A DNA stretch of 64,000 bases from CAYONP01 sp964405335 (GCA_964405335.1 CAYONP010000021.1:1-64000); one strand, 5' to 3'; positions 8,743 to 18,278 are shown, numbered from the stretch's first letter. Program-made: numbers and translations. The notes: generated by a model not told the origin, from the letters alone.

Positions 8743-10191
8743 ATGAGGAGTCGAGCCTGGCGGGCGCTCTGCGCCGGCCTCTTGCTGGCGTTGCCGCTGT
8801 TCGCGCAGGCGACGCCGGCCGAGCGCTACAACGCCGGCATCCAGCATTATCAGGAGGGTCGGCTCGACGAGGCCAAGGCCGAGTTCGAGGCCGTCCTGGC
8901 CGCCGACGACCAGGATGTGACCACCATGGTCTGGCTGGCGGTGATCGCGCTACGGCAGGAGCAGGCCGGGCGGGCGGTCGAGCTGTGCCAGCGCGCGGCT
9001 CGGCTCGACGCCGAGAACTACCTGGTTCAGAACACGTTGGGTAACGCCCACCTGGCCCGCGGCGACGACGCGGCCGCGGCCGAGGCCTACCGCGCGGCCA
9101 TCGCCATCGACGCCAGCTTCCCCGACGCGCACTACAACCTGGGCATCGCGCTGGCGCGGCAGAACCTGCTCGACGAATCGATTGCCGCCTACAACGCGGC
9201 GATCCAGCGCGACGACCAGAAGGCCGACTACCACAACAACCTGGGCAACGCGCTGCGGGCGAAGGGCAACCTGGCCGCGGCGATCGACGAGTACCGCATC
9301 GCGCGGCGGCTCGACGGGGCGGTGGTCGACTTCATGGTCAACCTCGGCCTGGCCCTGTGGCAAGATGGCCAGGTCGACGCGGCGCTGCCCGAGTTCGAGG
9401 CGGCGGCGGCCGAGGCCGGTAACTACACGGCGCAGCTCTACCGCGGCGTGGCCTATCTGCAGAAGAACCGCCATGCCGACGCGGTGACCGCGCTTGAAGC
9501 CGCGGCGGCGGCCAATCCGGGCGAGTTCGTGGTGCACTTCAATCTCGGCCTGGCCTACGGCGGCGTGGGCGACGAGCCGAGCCTGCGCAAGGCGCTGACC
9601 GCCTATGAGAAGGCGCTCGAGCTGCGCGGCGACGAGGTCAACGCGCTGAACAACCTCGGCTGGGTCTACTCACGGCTAGGCGACCGGGCCAACGCGGCGA
9701 AGTACTTCCAGCTCGCGGTCGACGCCTCGCCCGAGTTCTCGCTGCCGTATCGCAATCTGGCCCTGATGCACCAGCAGGCGGGCGAGCACGCCGAGGCCGA
9801 GGCGGCCTGGCTGAAGGTCACCGAGCTGGAGCCGAACGATGCCGAGGCGTGGAAGCAGCTCGGCCAGGTGCAGTACACCAGCGGCAAGCTCGACGACGCG
9901 CGTACGTCGCTGACCCGCGCCCGCGAGCTCGGCTCGCAAGACCCCGAGGTCTACAACAAGCTCGGGCTGATCGCCGAACAGGGCGACGACTACGCCGGCG
10001 CCGAGACGCTCTTCCGCCGCGCCATCGAGCTCGACGCCAACTATGCCGTGGCCTACAACAACCTCGGCGTGGTGCTTGAGAAGCAGAACAAGCTCGACGA
10101 GGCGAAGGCGATGTATCAGCGGGCGCTCGAACTCGACGCCACGCTCGAGCCGGCGAAGTACAACCTGGAACGGCTCGAAGGCGCGGGATGA
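8743..10191 (+). CDS. Exported TPR-repeat protein
   Basis: The 482-residue product begins with a signal peptide (MRSRAWRALCAGLLLALPLF, cleavage near AQA) and is otherwise almost all tetratricopeptide repeats. About a dozen 34-residue units can be followed from residue 25 to 475, with consensus pieces such as YNLGIALARQNLLDESIAAYNAAI and YNNLGVVLEKQNKLDEAKAMYQRAL. TPR solenoids are protein-binding scaffolds; no enzymatic domain is present. It starts 54 bases after dxs and overlaps nadK by 4 bases, so it is part of the housekeeping operon although it is not a usual member of this cluster. Its partner is not evident from sequence. Confidence 0.9.
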   Translation: MRSRAWRALCAGLLLALPLFAQATPAERYNAGIQHYQEGRLDEAKAEFEAVLAADDQDVTTMVWLAVIALRQEQAGRAVELCQRAARLDAENYLVQNTLGNAHLARGDDAAAAEAYRAAIAIDASFPDAHYNLGIALARQNLLDESIAAYNAAIQRDDQKADYHNNLGNALRAKGNLAAAIDEYRIARRLDGAVVDFMVNLGLALWQDGQVDAALPEFEAAAAEAGNYTAQLYRGVAYLQKNRHADAVTALEAAAAANPGEFVVHFNLGLAYGGVGDEPSLRKALTAYEKALELRGDEVNALNNLGWVYSRLGDRANAAKYFQLAVDASPEFSLPYRNLALMHQQAGEHAEAEAAWLKVTELEPNDAEAWKQLGQVQYTSGKLDDARTSLTRARELGSQDPEVYNKLGLIAEQGDDYAGAETLFRRAIELDANYAVAYNNLGVVLEKQNKLDEAKAMYQRALELDATLEPAKYNLERLEGAG

Positions 10192-11021
10192 CCGCCCCGC
10201 CGCGGGTCGTCGGCATCGTCGCCGCGGCCCACCGTGACGACGCCGTCGCCGCCGCGCGCCAGGCGGCCGACGAGCTCCAGCGCCGCGGCGTCGAGGTGCT
10301 CATCGCCGGCGACGACCGCGGCGAACTCTATCGCCGCGCCGACCTGCTGCTGGTCATTGGCGGCGACGGCACCGTGGTCGCCACCGCGCGCGATGCCAGC
10401 CTCTTCGGCACGCCGGTGATCGGCATCAACTTCGGCACCTTCGGCTTCCTGACCGAGATCGACTCGCACCAGACCCTCGAGGCGCTCGATGCGTTGGTAG
10501 CCGGCGAGTATGAGGTCGAGGAGCGGATGATGCTCGAGGTGCGCATCGACGGCGCGCCGCCCTGGACCGCCAGCAACGACGTCGCCGTGACCGCCGCCGA
10601 TCGCGGCCGCGTGCTCGACCTGCTGGTCTTCGCCGACGGCCATGCGCTGTGCGAGTACCCGGCCGACGGCCTGATCGTGGCCACGCCGACCGGCTCGACC
10701 GCCTACTCGCTCAGCGCCGGCGGACCGGTGGTCGCGCCCAGCCTTGACGCCATCCTGCTGACACCCATCTGCCCACACACGCTGGCGGTGCGGCCGTTGG
10801 TGGTCGGCGCCGAGCTGACGCTGCGCGTCGAAGTCGGCGACGTGCCGCGGATGTCGCGCTCGGGCGTGGTCTCGGTCGACGGGCAGATCCACCTCGACCT
10901 GCTGCCCGGCGCCGGGCTCGAAGTCCGCCGCGCGGCGCAGCGCATGAGGCTGGCCCGGCTGCGGCCGAGCATGTTCTTCGACAGCCTGCGCCAGAAGCTG
11001 CGCTGGGGGAGCCCGAAGTAA
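10188..11021 (+). CDS. nadK: NAD kinase
   Basis: The 277-residue protein is an ATP-NAD kinase (PpnK/NadK). It carries GGDGTVVATARDA for nucleotide binding and catalysis, GINFGTFGFLTEID, the NDVAVT segment (usually NE/ND), and the glycine-rich C-terminal motif ADGLIVATPTGSTAYSLSAGGPVV with PICPHTL. It phosphorylates NAD to NADP. It overlaps both the TPR gene (ATGA) and recN (TAATG), and neighbouring nadK-recN genes are a common arrangement. Confidence 0.96.
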   Translation: MTAPPRVVGIVAAAHRDDAVAAARQAADELQRRGVEVLIAGDDRGELYRRADLLLVIGGDGTVVATARDASLFGTPVIGINFGTFGFLTEIDSHQTLEALDALVAGEYEVEERMMLEVRIDGAPPWTASNDVAVTAADRGRVLDLLVFADGHALCEYPADGLIVATPTGSTAYSLSAGGPVVAPSLDAILLTPICPHTLAVRPLVVGAELTLRVEVGDVPRMSRSGVVSVDGQIHLDLLPGAGLEVRRAAQRMRLARLRPSMFFDSLRQKLRWGSPK

Positions 11022-12739
11022 TGCTGGTCGAGGTCGAGATCCGCGACTTCGCCATCATCCAGCAGGCCCGGGTCGAGCTCGGGCCGGGCTTCTGCGTCCT
11101 CTCGGGCGAGACCGGCGCGGGCAAGAGCATCATCGTCGACGCCCTCGGCGCACTGCTCGGCGAGCGGGTCGGCGGCGACCTGGTCCGCTCCGGCCGCGAC
11201 GCCGCGCGGCTGCAGGCGGCGTTCGACCTCCGCGACGCACCGGCGGCACGGGCGCGGCTCGAAGCGCTCGGCGTCGCGCCTGATGCCGATGGCCTCTGCC
11301 TGATCAGCCGCGAAATCCGCGCCGATGGTCGGGGTCGTTGCCGGATCAACGGCGGCACCGCCACGGTAACCATGCTGCGTGAGCTGGGCGAGTCGCTGAT
11401 TGACCTGCACGGCCAGCACGAACACCAGAGCCTGCTGCGGCCGGCCGAGCATCTGGCGCTGCTCGACGCCGCCGGCGGGACCGAACTGGCCGCGCAGCAG
11501 ACGGCCTACCGCGCCGCCTATGAGGCCTGGCAGGCGACGTTGCGCGACATCGCCGCGCTGCGGCTCGACGAGGGCGAGAAGGCCCGCCGCGCCGACATGC
11601 TCCGCTTCCAGGTGGCCGAGATCGAAGCGGCCGGACCGCGGCCGGGCGAAGTCGAAGAGCTCGATTCCGAGCGCCGCCGGCTGGCCCACGCCGAGCGACT
11701 GGTCGAGGCGGCGGCCGAGGCGCACGGCGCGCTGGCCGAGGGCGATGAGGGCCCGGCCGCGGCCGATCGCGTCGCCGCGGCGCTCGCCGCGCTGCGTGAC
11801 ATGGCGCGGTTCGACGACGACCTCGGGCCGCTGGCCGACGAGCTGGGCGGGGCGCTGGCGACCATCGAAGAGGCGGCCCGGACGCTGCAGCACTACGCCG
11901 AGTCGATCGATGCCGATCCGCGCCGGCTGGCGCAGGTCGAGGAGCGGCTCGAGCAGCTCGACCGGCTCTGCCGCAAGTACGGCGGCAGCGTCGAGGCGGT
12001 GCTCGCGTTCGGCGCCCGAGCCGTAGTTGAGCTGGCCGAAATCGAGACCGCCGACGAGCGGCTGGCCGCCCTTGAGGCACAACTGGGCGAGGCCGAGGCC
12101 GAGGCGGCCAGGCTGGCCGAGGCCCTCAGCAGCGCGCGCGCGGCGGCCGGCGAGGCGCTGGCGGCGGGCGTGGCCGCTCATCTGGCCGAGCTCGGCATGA
12201 CCTCGGTCGGGTTCGTCGCCGCGATGACCCGTCGGCCCGACGCAGCCGGCCTGCGGGTCGGCGGCGAGCGGGTGGCGGCAGGGCCGACGGGAGTCGACTC
12301 GGTCGAGCTGCTGCTCTCATCCAACCCGGGCGAGCCGCCGCGGCCGCTCAGCCGGATTGCCAGCGGCGGCGAGCTGTCGCGCGTGATGCTGGCCATCAAA
12401 TCGCAACTGGCCGAGGGTCACGGCGTGCCGACGATGGTCTTCGACGAGATCGACGCCGGCATCGGCGGGGTCACCATCGGGCACGTCGGGCGCAAGATGG
12501 CGGCCCTCGCCCGCCGGCGACAGGTCATCTGCATCACCCACCATGCGCCGCTGGCCGCCCTGGCCGATTGGCACCTGGTGGTCGACAAGTCGGGCGACGA
12601 GCCGGTACGCGTCGACGTGGCGCGGGTCGACGGCGAGGTGCGGGTGCATGAGCTGGCCCGCATGTTGGGCCGGATGCCGCCCACCGAGGCGACGCTGGCG
12701 ATGGCCCGCGAGCTGCTGGCCGAATCGACGCGCGGCTGA
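11021..12739 (+). CDS. recN: DNA repair ATPase RecN
   Basis: The 572-residue SMC-like protein has the Walker A loop SGETGAGKSIIVDALGALLG near residue 30, long helical coiled-coil arms (about 160-360), the ABC signature SGGELSRVMLAIK and Walker B MVFDEIDAGIGG, followed by the H-loop region ICITHHAPLAALAD. RecN acts in double-strand break repair, helping to hold DNA ends together. The coiled coil is a little short compared with the E. coli protein. The stop codon abuts the stop of the convergent gene at 12740 with no bases between them. Confidence 0.96.
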   Translation: MLVEVEIRDFAIIQQARVELGPGFCVLSGETGAGKSIIVDALGALLGERVGGDLVRSGRDAARLQAAFDLRDAPAARARLEALGVAPDADGLCLISREIRADGRGRCRINGGTATVTMLRELGESLIDLHGQHEHQSLLRPAEHLALLDAAGGTELAAQQTAYRAAYEAWQATLRDIAALRLDEGEKARRADMLRFQVAEIEAAGPRPGEVEELDSERRRLAHAERLVEAAAEAHGALAEGDEGPAAADRVAAALAALRDMARFDDDLGPLADELGGALATIEEAARTLQHYAESIDADPRRLAQVEERLEQLDRLCRKYGGSVEAVLAFGARAVVELAEIETADERLAALEAQLGEAEAEAARLAEALSSARAAAGEALAAGVAAHLAELGMTSVGFVAAMTRRPDAAGLRVGGERVAAGPTGVDSVELLLSSNPGEPPRPLSRIASGGELSRVMLAIKSQLAEGHGVPTMVFDEIDAGIGGVTIGHVGRKMAALARRRQVICITHHAPLAALADWHLVVDKSGDEPVRVDVARVDGEVRVHELARMLGRMPPTEATLAMARELLAESTRG

Positions 12740-13555
12740 CTACTCGAGCTCGACCTCGGCGTCGGGCGCCTGCTCGCCCGGCTCGGGCTCGGCCTCGGCG
12801 ACCGGCTCGGGCACCGGCGCCAGCGAGCCGATCATCGCCACCGCCTCGGCATCTGTTTCGCCGGCCGGCGCAAAGGCGATGGCCAGAAAGACCTGCCCGC
12901 GTCGGTCGACCCCGGCCACGAACCGCCCGACACCCTCGCTCACGCCCATATCGGCGAAACTGCCCTCGGCGACCAGCTCGCGCGCGGCGATAAACAGCTC
13001 GGGCAGCGGGTCGAGCGGGCCGTCGGCGGCGAACTCCGGCGGCTGCGGCAAGGCCGCGAGCGACTCGCGCAGCGAGGTCATCAAGCCGGCGACGAACGCC
13101 TCCGGCTCGCGCTCGCCGACAGTCTGCGCCGGCAGGCGGCCGAGGAGGAAGAGCGGCAGTTCGCCGTCGCCCGGCTTCTCGAGCACCACCGGCGGGGCGG
13201 TCCGCGGCACGTCGACGGACGCCTCTTCGGGGTTGCTCTCGACCGGGTAGATGCCCATCGCCGGCGTGGCGTCGCCGCGCTGCCAGCCCGTGGCGATGGT
13301 CATCACGCAGCCGACCTCGGCCAGCTCCGCACCGGCCGGCGTCGACGGCTCCCGTGACGGCTCGCCCGTCGGCGCGGGCGCGGGCGTGCCCCGCGACGCC
13401 GGCGGCGCCACCGCCTCGAGGTCGGGCTCGGGCTCGCGGAACAGGCCGAAGTAGTCCGCGGCGTACCAGCCGCCGCCGAGCAGCGCGGCCAGCAACACCA
13501 GCCAGGCCAGCAGCTTCAGCGCACCTCGTTTAGGCTTGGTAGCCTCATCGCTCAT
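12740..13555 (-). CDS. Single-pass membrane protein of unknown function
   Basis: The 271-residue protein begins MSDEATKPKRG, then has one transmembrane segment (about residues 12-33), a Pro/Glu-rich linker, and a C-terminal domain of about 190 residues with an acidic tail ending in Glu-rich sequence. I recognise no family. The start at 13555 is chosen because the longer open frame upstream lies inside tilS and reads as an arginine-rich shadow. It overlaps the 3' end of tilS by 11 bases and is the last gene of the accB-hom-purC-ApgM-tilS run. Topology would place the large domain outside the cytoplasm. Confidence 0.75.
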   Translation of the reverse strand: MSDEATKPKRGALKLLAWLVLLAALLGGGWYAADYFGLFREPEPDLEAVAPPASRGTPAPAPTGEPSREPSTPAGAELAEVGCVMTIATGWQRGDATPAMGIYPVESNPEEASVDVPRTAPPVVLEKPGDGELPLFLLGRLPAQTVGEREPEAFVAGLMTSLRESLAALPQPPEFAADGPLDPLPELFIAARELVAEGSFADMGVSEGVGRFVAGVDRRGQVFLAIAFAPAGETDAEAVAMIGSLAPVPEPVAEAEPEPGEQAPDAEVELE

Positions 13556-14921
13556 CGGCCGGCACCTCGTGCAGTTCGATCCCGAGCGTGACCGTCTTGT
13601 TCGCCGCCCGCGCATACTCCTCTTCGGGCGCGCAGCCGGGCAGCCAGACCGGCCGCTCGCCGTCACAGACGATGGGCACCCGCTCGCGGACCAGCCGCGG
13701 AATGCCCTGCTCCTGCATCAGATCGCCGATCTTCCGCGATCCACCCCGCCCCGCCGGTCGGAGACGATCGCCGTCGCGTCGACTGCGCGCGGTCAGGTTG
13801 GTCAGCCGATCGGCGGCGAGCTCGACCTGCCACGCCAGCCGGCCGCCGCCGCCGAGGTGGATGGTCAGCCCGGCGGCGTCGATGCGGTTGGCGCCCGGCT
13901 CGAGCACCACCGGCCCCCACGGCGGCGGTGCGAGGGATTCGAGCAGCAGCACCGCCGTGCCGGCGTGAATGCCGACGAGCACCGTCCCGGCCGAGCTGCC
14001 GAGTTGCGCGGGACCAGCGCCGGCCGGCCGTTCGGCCAGTTCCTCGAGCCGTTCGATGTCGGCCAGGCCGATGTCGGTCAGGTCGCCGGCGAGCGCCTCA
14101 ATCGCCGCGCGCCAGAGCAGGTACTGCAGGCCCCGCGGCTGCTCATGCCAGCCGGCCAGGTCGAGCACGACGGCGCCGAGGCCGTACAGGAAGTTGTCGG
14201 CGCCGGGCACGAGCCGCCGCGCCGCGAAGCGTTCGGCGACCAGGTCGCGGAGCACGCCGCGCTCCAGGGCGCATAGGCGCGTGGTGGTGGTCAGTGCCTC
14301 GTAGATCCCCCTGAACCGTTTCTCCAGGCCCGGCAGCAGGCGGTGCCGAACGAGATTGCGGTAGTGCCGCATCTGGATGTTCTCGGGGTCGAAGAAGTAG
14401 CGCAGCTTGTGCTCATCCAGGTAGGCGCAAACCTCCACTTTCGTCACCTCTGCCAAGGGCCGGATGATCGGCTCGTCGAGGGGCGGCATGGCGCCGAGCC
14501 CGGTGGTCCCGGCGCCGCGGAGCAGGTTCATGAACGTGGTCTCGACCCGGTCGTCGAGCTGGTGGGCGATGGCGATGCGCGTGCAGCCCGCCTCGGCCGC
14601 CGCGCGGCGCAGGAAGGCGTGGCGCTGCCGGCGCGCGCCGGTTTCGGACTTGTCGGCCTTGCCGGCCCGGCCGACGATGCACTCGAGCCCGCGTTCGCGG
14701 CTTTGCTCCTGAACCAGCTCCAGGTCGATCGGCATCTGCCGCCAGCGATGATCGAATGTCGCGACAACCAAGTGCAGCTCGAGCGGCTCGGCCAGCCGGT
14801 GCAGGATGTCGAGCATGGCCGTGCTGTCGAGCCCGCCCGAGCAGGCGAGCAGGATCCGCCCGTCGGCTGGCCGCAACCGCTCGCGCAGCATGGTCAGCCG
14901 CACCCGCTCGACCAGCTTCAT
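13545..14921 (-). CDS. tilS: tRNA(Ile)-lysidine synthase
   Basis: The 458-residue product has the N-type ATP pyrophosphatase P-loop ACSGGLDSTAML near residue 30 and the core motifs HQLDDRVETTFMNLLRG and GAMPPLDEPIIRPLAEVTK. TilS turns C34 of tRNA-Ile(CAU) into lysidine so that it reads AUA. The motif that follows, VCAYLDEHKLRYFFDPEN, and the RNLVRHRLLP block are typical. The C-terminal domain continues to a full-length end. The start overlaps the stop of the ApgM-like gene by 4 bases. Confidence 0.95.
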   Translation of the reverse strand: MKLVERVRLTMLRERLRPADGRILLACSGGLDSTAMLDILHRLAEPLELHLVVATFDHRWRQMPIDLELVQEQSRERGLECIVGRAGKADKSETGARRQRHAFLRRAAAEAGCTRIAIAHQLDDRVETTFMNLLRGAGTTGLGAMPPLDEPIIRPLAEVTKVEVCAYLDEHKLRYFFDPENIQMRHYRNLVRHRLLPGLEKRFRGIYEALTTTTRLCALERGVLRDLVAERFAARRLVPGADNFLYGLGAVVLDLAGWHEQPRGLQYLLWRAAIEALAGDLTDIGLADIERLEELAERPAGAGPAQLGSSAGTVLVGIHAGTAVLLLESLAPPPWGPVVLEPGANRIDAAGLTIHLGGGGRLAWQVELAADRLTNLTARSRRDGDRLRPAGRGGSRKIGDLMQEQGIPRLVRERVPIVCDGERPVWLPGCAPEEEYARAANKTVTLGIELHEVPADER

Positions 14922-16072
14922 CGCGCGCTCCAGAGCCAGGCACCGCCCTCCCGCAGCCGGCCCGCCTCGGCGGCGACGGCCTCGTCGAACCGGCCCGGCC
15001 CGCGCTGGTCGCGGTCGCGGCGCAGGCGGAGATAGGGCACCGGTCGCGCCGCGTGCCGGCGCGTGGCGACCAGCGTGGCATGGTCGCCGAGCAGCGTTAC
15101 GTCGAGCGCGGGCCAGTCGGCGGCGTATTCGTAGACCGGCCGCAGCAGCTCGTCGTCGAGCCGCTCGATCGCCCGCTGCTTGCGCTCAGGGTCGCCGCGG
15201 TGGCCGACCCAGTCGACGATAGTTGTCTGGACAATCACCGCCGCCGCCTGCTGAAACGCATGCAGCGCCTCGTCGATCAGGTGCGCCGGCCGGCGGACCT
15301 TGGCCGGCGTGCACGGGATGCCGGCGCGGCGGAAGGTCCCGCGCGCCGCCAGGTTGTCGGTCACGCCGACGGTGATCATGCCACTGCGCAGCGCGAACAA
15401 CGGCAGCTCTGGGGCCCGGCCGACGCCCCACGGCCAGACCAGATCGAAGGCCGGTTGGTCGCGCTCGGCCCGGCGGCGGTTGACCGGATGCCCGGCCAGC
15501 ACCTCGCGGCCGATGTCGATCAGCTCGGTCAGCCGCTCGGCGCCGTCGCCCTCGGGTCGGTGCGCGGCCAGGTCGGCGGTCAGCTCGCCCGGCGGCGTGG
15601 TGTGGCACTCGACGGGCCCTTCCGACCAGAGCCCCAAGCCGCGCAGCGGGCCGACGCCGCGGACCTCCAGGTCACGCCGCGACAGCGCCGCGGCGAGCGA
15701 CTCCCACAGCGCGCGCGCCTCGTCGGGCGCCGGCTCCTCGGCGAAGGGGTCCAACACCGGCTCGGACCGGAGCAGGTCGAACCGCACGCCCGAGTCGCGC
15801 CGGCCCAGGCCCGCGTCGGCGCCGATCAACTCGACCGCGCCACGGGCGGCCGGCGGCGCCTCGTAGCCGAGCAGCGCCGGCAGCGCGCGATCGACGCCGG
15901 TAGCGGGATCGTCGGCGGGCAGCTCAGGGAGCAGGTGGACCAGGCCGACCTCGCCCTGTTCGGCCAGCCGGTCGAGCCAGGGCGTGCGGGCGGCGGCCAG
16001 CGGCGTGCCGCCGTCGAGCAACTCGTGCGGGTCGTCGGCCAGCCCGCTGATGACCACCACCAGGTGCGCCAT
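14918..16072 (-). CDS. ApgM-type phosphoglycerate mutase homologue with altered active site
   Basis: The 384-residue protein matches the archaeal-type, cofactor-independent phosphoglycerate mutase family (COG3635, alkaline phosphatase superfamily). Shared features are GGTPLAAARTPWLDRLAEQG, LLGYE, WPWGVGRAPELPLF, DWVGHRGDPERKQRAIERLD and LLGDHATL. By eye alignment two catalytic features are changed. The first metal motif, normally D-G in VIPDGMAD, reads VISGLADD, so the Asp is Ser. The catalytic Ser of the S-D-x-A-x-x-S-I-L-G-Y motif is Val (GVDRALPALLGY). The C-terminal Asp/His metal ligands remain. Mutase activity is therefore doubtful. It lies 3 bases after purC and overlaps tilS by 4, in a run with hom, where a homoserine kinase related to this superfamily would make biological sense, but that is inference. 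Confidence 0.75.
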   Translation of the reverse strand: MAHLVVVISGLADDPHELLDGGTPLAAARTPWLDRLAEQGEVGLVHLLPELPADDPATGVDRALPALLGYEAPPAARGAVELIGADAGLGRRDSGVRFDLLRSEPVLDPFAEEPAPDEARALWESLAAALSRRDLEVRGVGPLRGLGLWSEGPVECHTTPPGELTADLAAHRPEGDGAERLTELIDIGREVLAGHPVNRRRAERDQPAFDLVWPWGVGRAPELPLFALRSGMITVGVTDNLAARGTFRRAGIPCTPAKVRRPAHLIDEALHAFQQAAAVIVQTTIVDWVGHRGDPERKQRAIERLDDELLRPVYEYAADWPALDVTLLGDHATLVATRRHAARPVPYLRLRRDRDQRGPGRFDEAVAAEAGRLREGGAWLWSAR

Positions 16073-16075
16073 GGA

Positions 16076-16972
16076 TCAGGTGTCGAGCCCGCCACCGGTG
16101 AGCCGGGTCAGCGCCTCGAGATACCGGTCGCGGGTGCGGTTGATGATCTCGTCGGTCGGCGCCGGGCCGGGCGGGGTCTTGTCCCAGTCGAGAGTCGAGA
16201 GCCAGTCACGCAGGAACTGCTTGTCCATCGATCGCTGCGGCCGGCCGGGCTGGTATTCGTCAACCGACCAGAAGCGGCTCGAGTCGGGCGTCAGCAGCTC
16301 GTCGATCAGGATCAGCTCGCCGTTGTGCCAACCGAACTCGAACTTGGTGTCGGCGATGATGATCCCCCGCTCGCGGGCCAGCGCGGCGCCCTGGGCGTAG
16401 AGATCGAGCGTCATCGCGCGCAGCCGCTCGGCCGTTTCGCCACCGACGAGCTCGACCACGCGTTCGAACGAGATGTTCTCGTCATGGCCCTCCTGAGCCT
16501 TGGTCGCCGGGGTGAAGATTGGCTCGGGGAGCTGGTCGGACTCGGCCAGGCCATCGGGCAGCCGCACGCCGCAGACCGACCGGCTCTGCTGATACTCGAC
16601 CCAGCCGCTGCCGGCCAGGTAACCGCGCGCGACACACTCGACCAGCACCGGCTGCGCCCGCAGGGCATACTGCGTGCGCCCGCTCAGCGCCGCGCGGCTG
16701 GCCTGGAACGGAGCCGGGAAGCGGTCCTCGTCGGCGGTGATGCGGTGGCTGCGGTAGCCTCCCGGTTCAAACCGATCGAGCCAGAAGTTGGTCAGTCGGG
16801 TCAGGATCTTGCCGCGGTCGGGGATTGGCCGCGGCAGCACCACGTCGTAGGCCGAAATCCGGTCGGTGGCGACGATCAGCAGCTCGTCGCCGAGGTCGAA
16901 CACATCGCGCACCTTGCCGCGGTAGCTCGGCGGCGCGCCGGCCAGGGTGGCCTCCAGCAGGCCGTCGCCCAT
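16076..16972 (-). CDS. purC: Phosphoribosylaminoimidazole-succinocarboxamide synthase
   Basis: The 298-residue protein is SAICAR synthetase, which joins aspartate to CAIR in purine synthesis using ATP. Diagnostic segments are YRGKVRDVFDLGDELLIVATDRISAYD, LVECVARGYLAGSGW, and IIADTKFEFG with LIDELLTPDSSRFW. The length fits the longer (yeast-like, about 300 residue) subtype found in many bacteria. Two in-frame ATGs lie close together at 16978 and 16972; the second is preferred because GGGAG ends 6 bases before it, while it touches the first. It lies 13 bases after hom. Confidence 0.95.
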   Translation of the reverse strand: MGDGLLEATLAGAPPSYRGKVRDVFDLGDELLIVATDRISAYDVVLPRPIPDRGKILTRLTNFWLDRFEPGGYRSHRITADEDRFPAPFQASRAALSGRTQYALRAQPVLVECVARGYLAGSGWVEYQQSRSVCGVRLPDGLAESDQLPEPIFTPATKAQEGHDENISFERVVELVGGETAERLRAMTLDLYAQGAALARERGIIIADTKFEFGWHNGELILIDELLTPDSSRFWSVDEYQPGRPQRSMDKQFLRDWLSTLDWDKTPPGPAPTDEIINRTRDRYLEALTRLTGGGLDT

Positions 16973-16985
16973 GGTCATCTCCCGC

Positions 16986-18278
16986 TCACGAATCGTATTC
17001 GTCGAGGCAGCGCATGGTGTTGCAGATCTCGAGCACCACACGCAGGGCCTTCATCTCGGCCAGCGAGCGGCTGATCCGCCACTCTTCGGTCTCGTGGGTG
17101 ATGATCACCAGCTCGGCGGTCTCGCCGCGACCCTGCATCTGGAGGATCTTGGCCAACGACACGCCGTTGTCGCCGAGGATCTTGGCCAACTGCGCCATCA
17201 CGCCGGCCTGGTCGATCACCCTCATGCGCAGGTAATGGCACGAGCGCACTTCGTCACGCGGGACCGGCGTCCGCCGACCGGTGCCGTAGAGCGAGGCGCG
17301 ATTGCTCACCCCCAGCCGCAGGTTGCGGGCGACGTTGATGATGTCGCCCAGCACCGCGCTGCCGGTCGGCCCGGCGCCGGCGCCGCGGCCGTAGAACATC
17401 AGCGGCCCGCTGCTCGAGCCGACCACATAGATGGCATTGAACACATCCTGCACCGCCGCCAGGGGGTGGGCGCGCGGCACGAGCGTCGGGTGGACCCGCA
17501 ACTCGAGCTGCTGGCCGCGATCGACCGCGATGCCGAGCAGCTTGATCACGTAACCGAGCCGCTCGGCGGTGGCCATGTCGGCCGGCTGCACGGTGCGGAT
17601 GCCCTGCCGCGGCACGGCGTTGATGTCGACCGCGGTGTCGAACGCGAGGGTGGCCAGAATGGCCAGCTTGTAGGCCGCGTCGTGGCCGTCGACGTCGTCG
17701 GTCGGGTCGGCCTCGGCATAGCCGGCGGCCTGGGCCTCGGCGAGCAGATCGTCAAACGGCCGGCCGCTGCGCTGCATCGCGCTCAGGATGTAATTCGTGG
17801 TGCCGTTGATGATGCCCAGAATGGAGCTGATTCGGTTGCCCGCCAGGCTCTCGCGCAGCGGCTGCAGCACCGGAATGCCGCCGGCCACGCTGCCCTCGAA
17901 CTCGAGGTCGCAGTTGTGCTCGTGGGCCAGGCGGAAGAGTTCCTGACCGTGCTTGGCAATCAGCTCCTTGTTGGCCGTGACCACGCCCTTGCCGGCCGCC
18001 AGCGCCGCGCCGACCGCCTGGTAGGCCACGCCGACGCCGCCGATCGCCTCGACCACGATGTCGACCTCGTCGGCGACGGCCACCTGCAACGGGTCGGTGA
18101 CGATCGACATGCCCTCGAGTGAGGCCGCGCGCGGGCGGTTCGGATCGCGCACCGCGGCGGTCACCGGCCGCAGCTCGAAGCCGAGCCGGTCAACCAGCTC
18201 GCCGCCGCCGTCGCGGATGGCCTTCAGCGCCCCGCCGTTGACCGTGCCAAGTCCCAGGAACCCCAGCCGCACCACCAT
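16986..18278 (-). CDS. hom: Homoserine dehydrogenase
   Basis: The 430-residue enzyme reduces aspartate semialdehyde to homoserine on the threonine/methionine pathway. The N-terminal NAD(P) fold is RLGFLGLGTVNGGAL, followed by TANKELIAKHG. The catalytic domain contains the family signature region EGSVAGGIPVLQPLRESLAG, NGTTNYILSAM and AEADPTDDVDGHDAAYKLAILA. A C-terminal ACT domain (about 345-425, VIDQAGVMAQLAKILGDNGVSL) suggests feedback control, as in Gram-positive Hom proteins. It overlaps the preceding accB by one base (TGATG). Confidence 0.96.
   Translation of the reverse strand: MVVRLGFLGLGTVNGGALKAIRDGGGELVDRLGFELRPVTAAVRDPNRPRAASLEGMSIVTDPLQVAVADEVDIVVEAIGGVGVAYQAVGAALAAGKGVVTANKELIAKHGQELFRLAHEHNCDLEFEGSVAGGIPVLQPLRESLAGNRISSILGIINGTTNYILSAMQRSGRPFDDLLAEAQAAGYAEADPTDDVDGHDAAYKLAILATLAFDTAVDINAVPRQGIRTVQPADMATAERLGYVIKLLGIAVDRGQQLELRVHPTLVPRAHPLAAVQDVFNAIYVVGSSSGPLMFYGRGAGAGPTGSAVLGDIINVARNLRLGVSNRASLYGTGRRTPVPRDEVRSCHYLRMRVIDQAGVMAQLAKILGDNGVSLAKILQMQGRGETAELVIITHETEEWRISRSLAEMKALRVVLEICNTMRCLDEYDS

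Noticed and set aside
16972..16978. ATG 16978 as purC start
   Set aside because: The GGGAG ribosome site touches this ATG directly, whereas it has proper spacing to ATG 16972.
14756..17074. 772-codon plus-strand frame
   Set aside because: It is opposite tilS, the ApgM-like gene and purC, all with clear motifs; no motif is seen in the frame.
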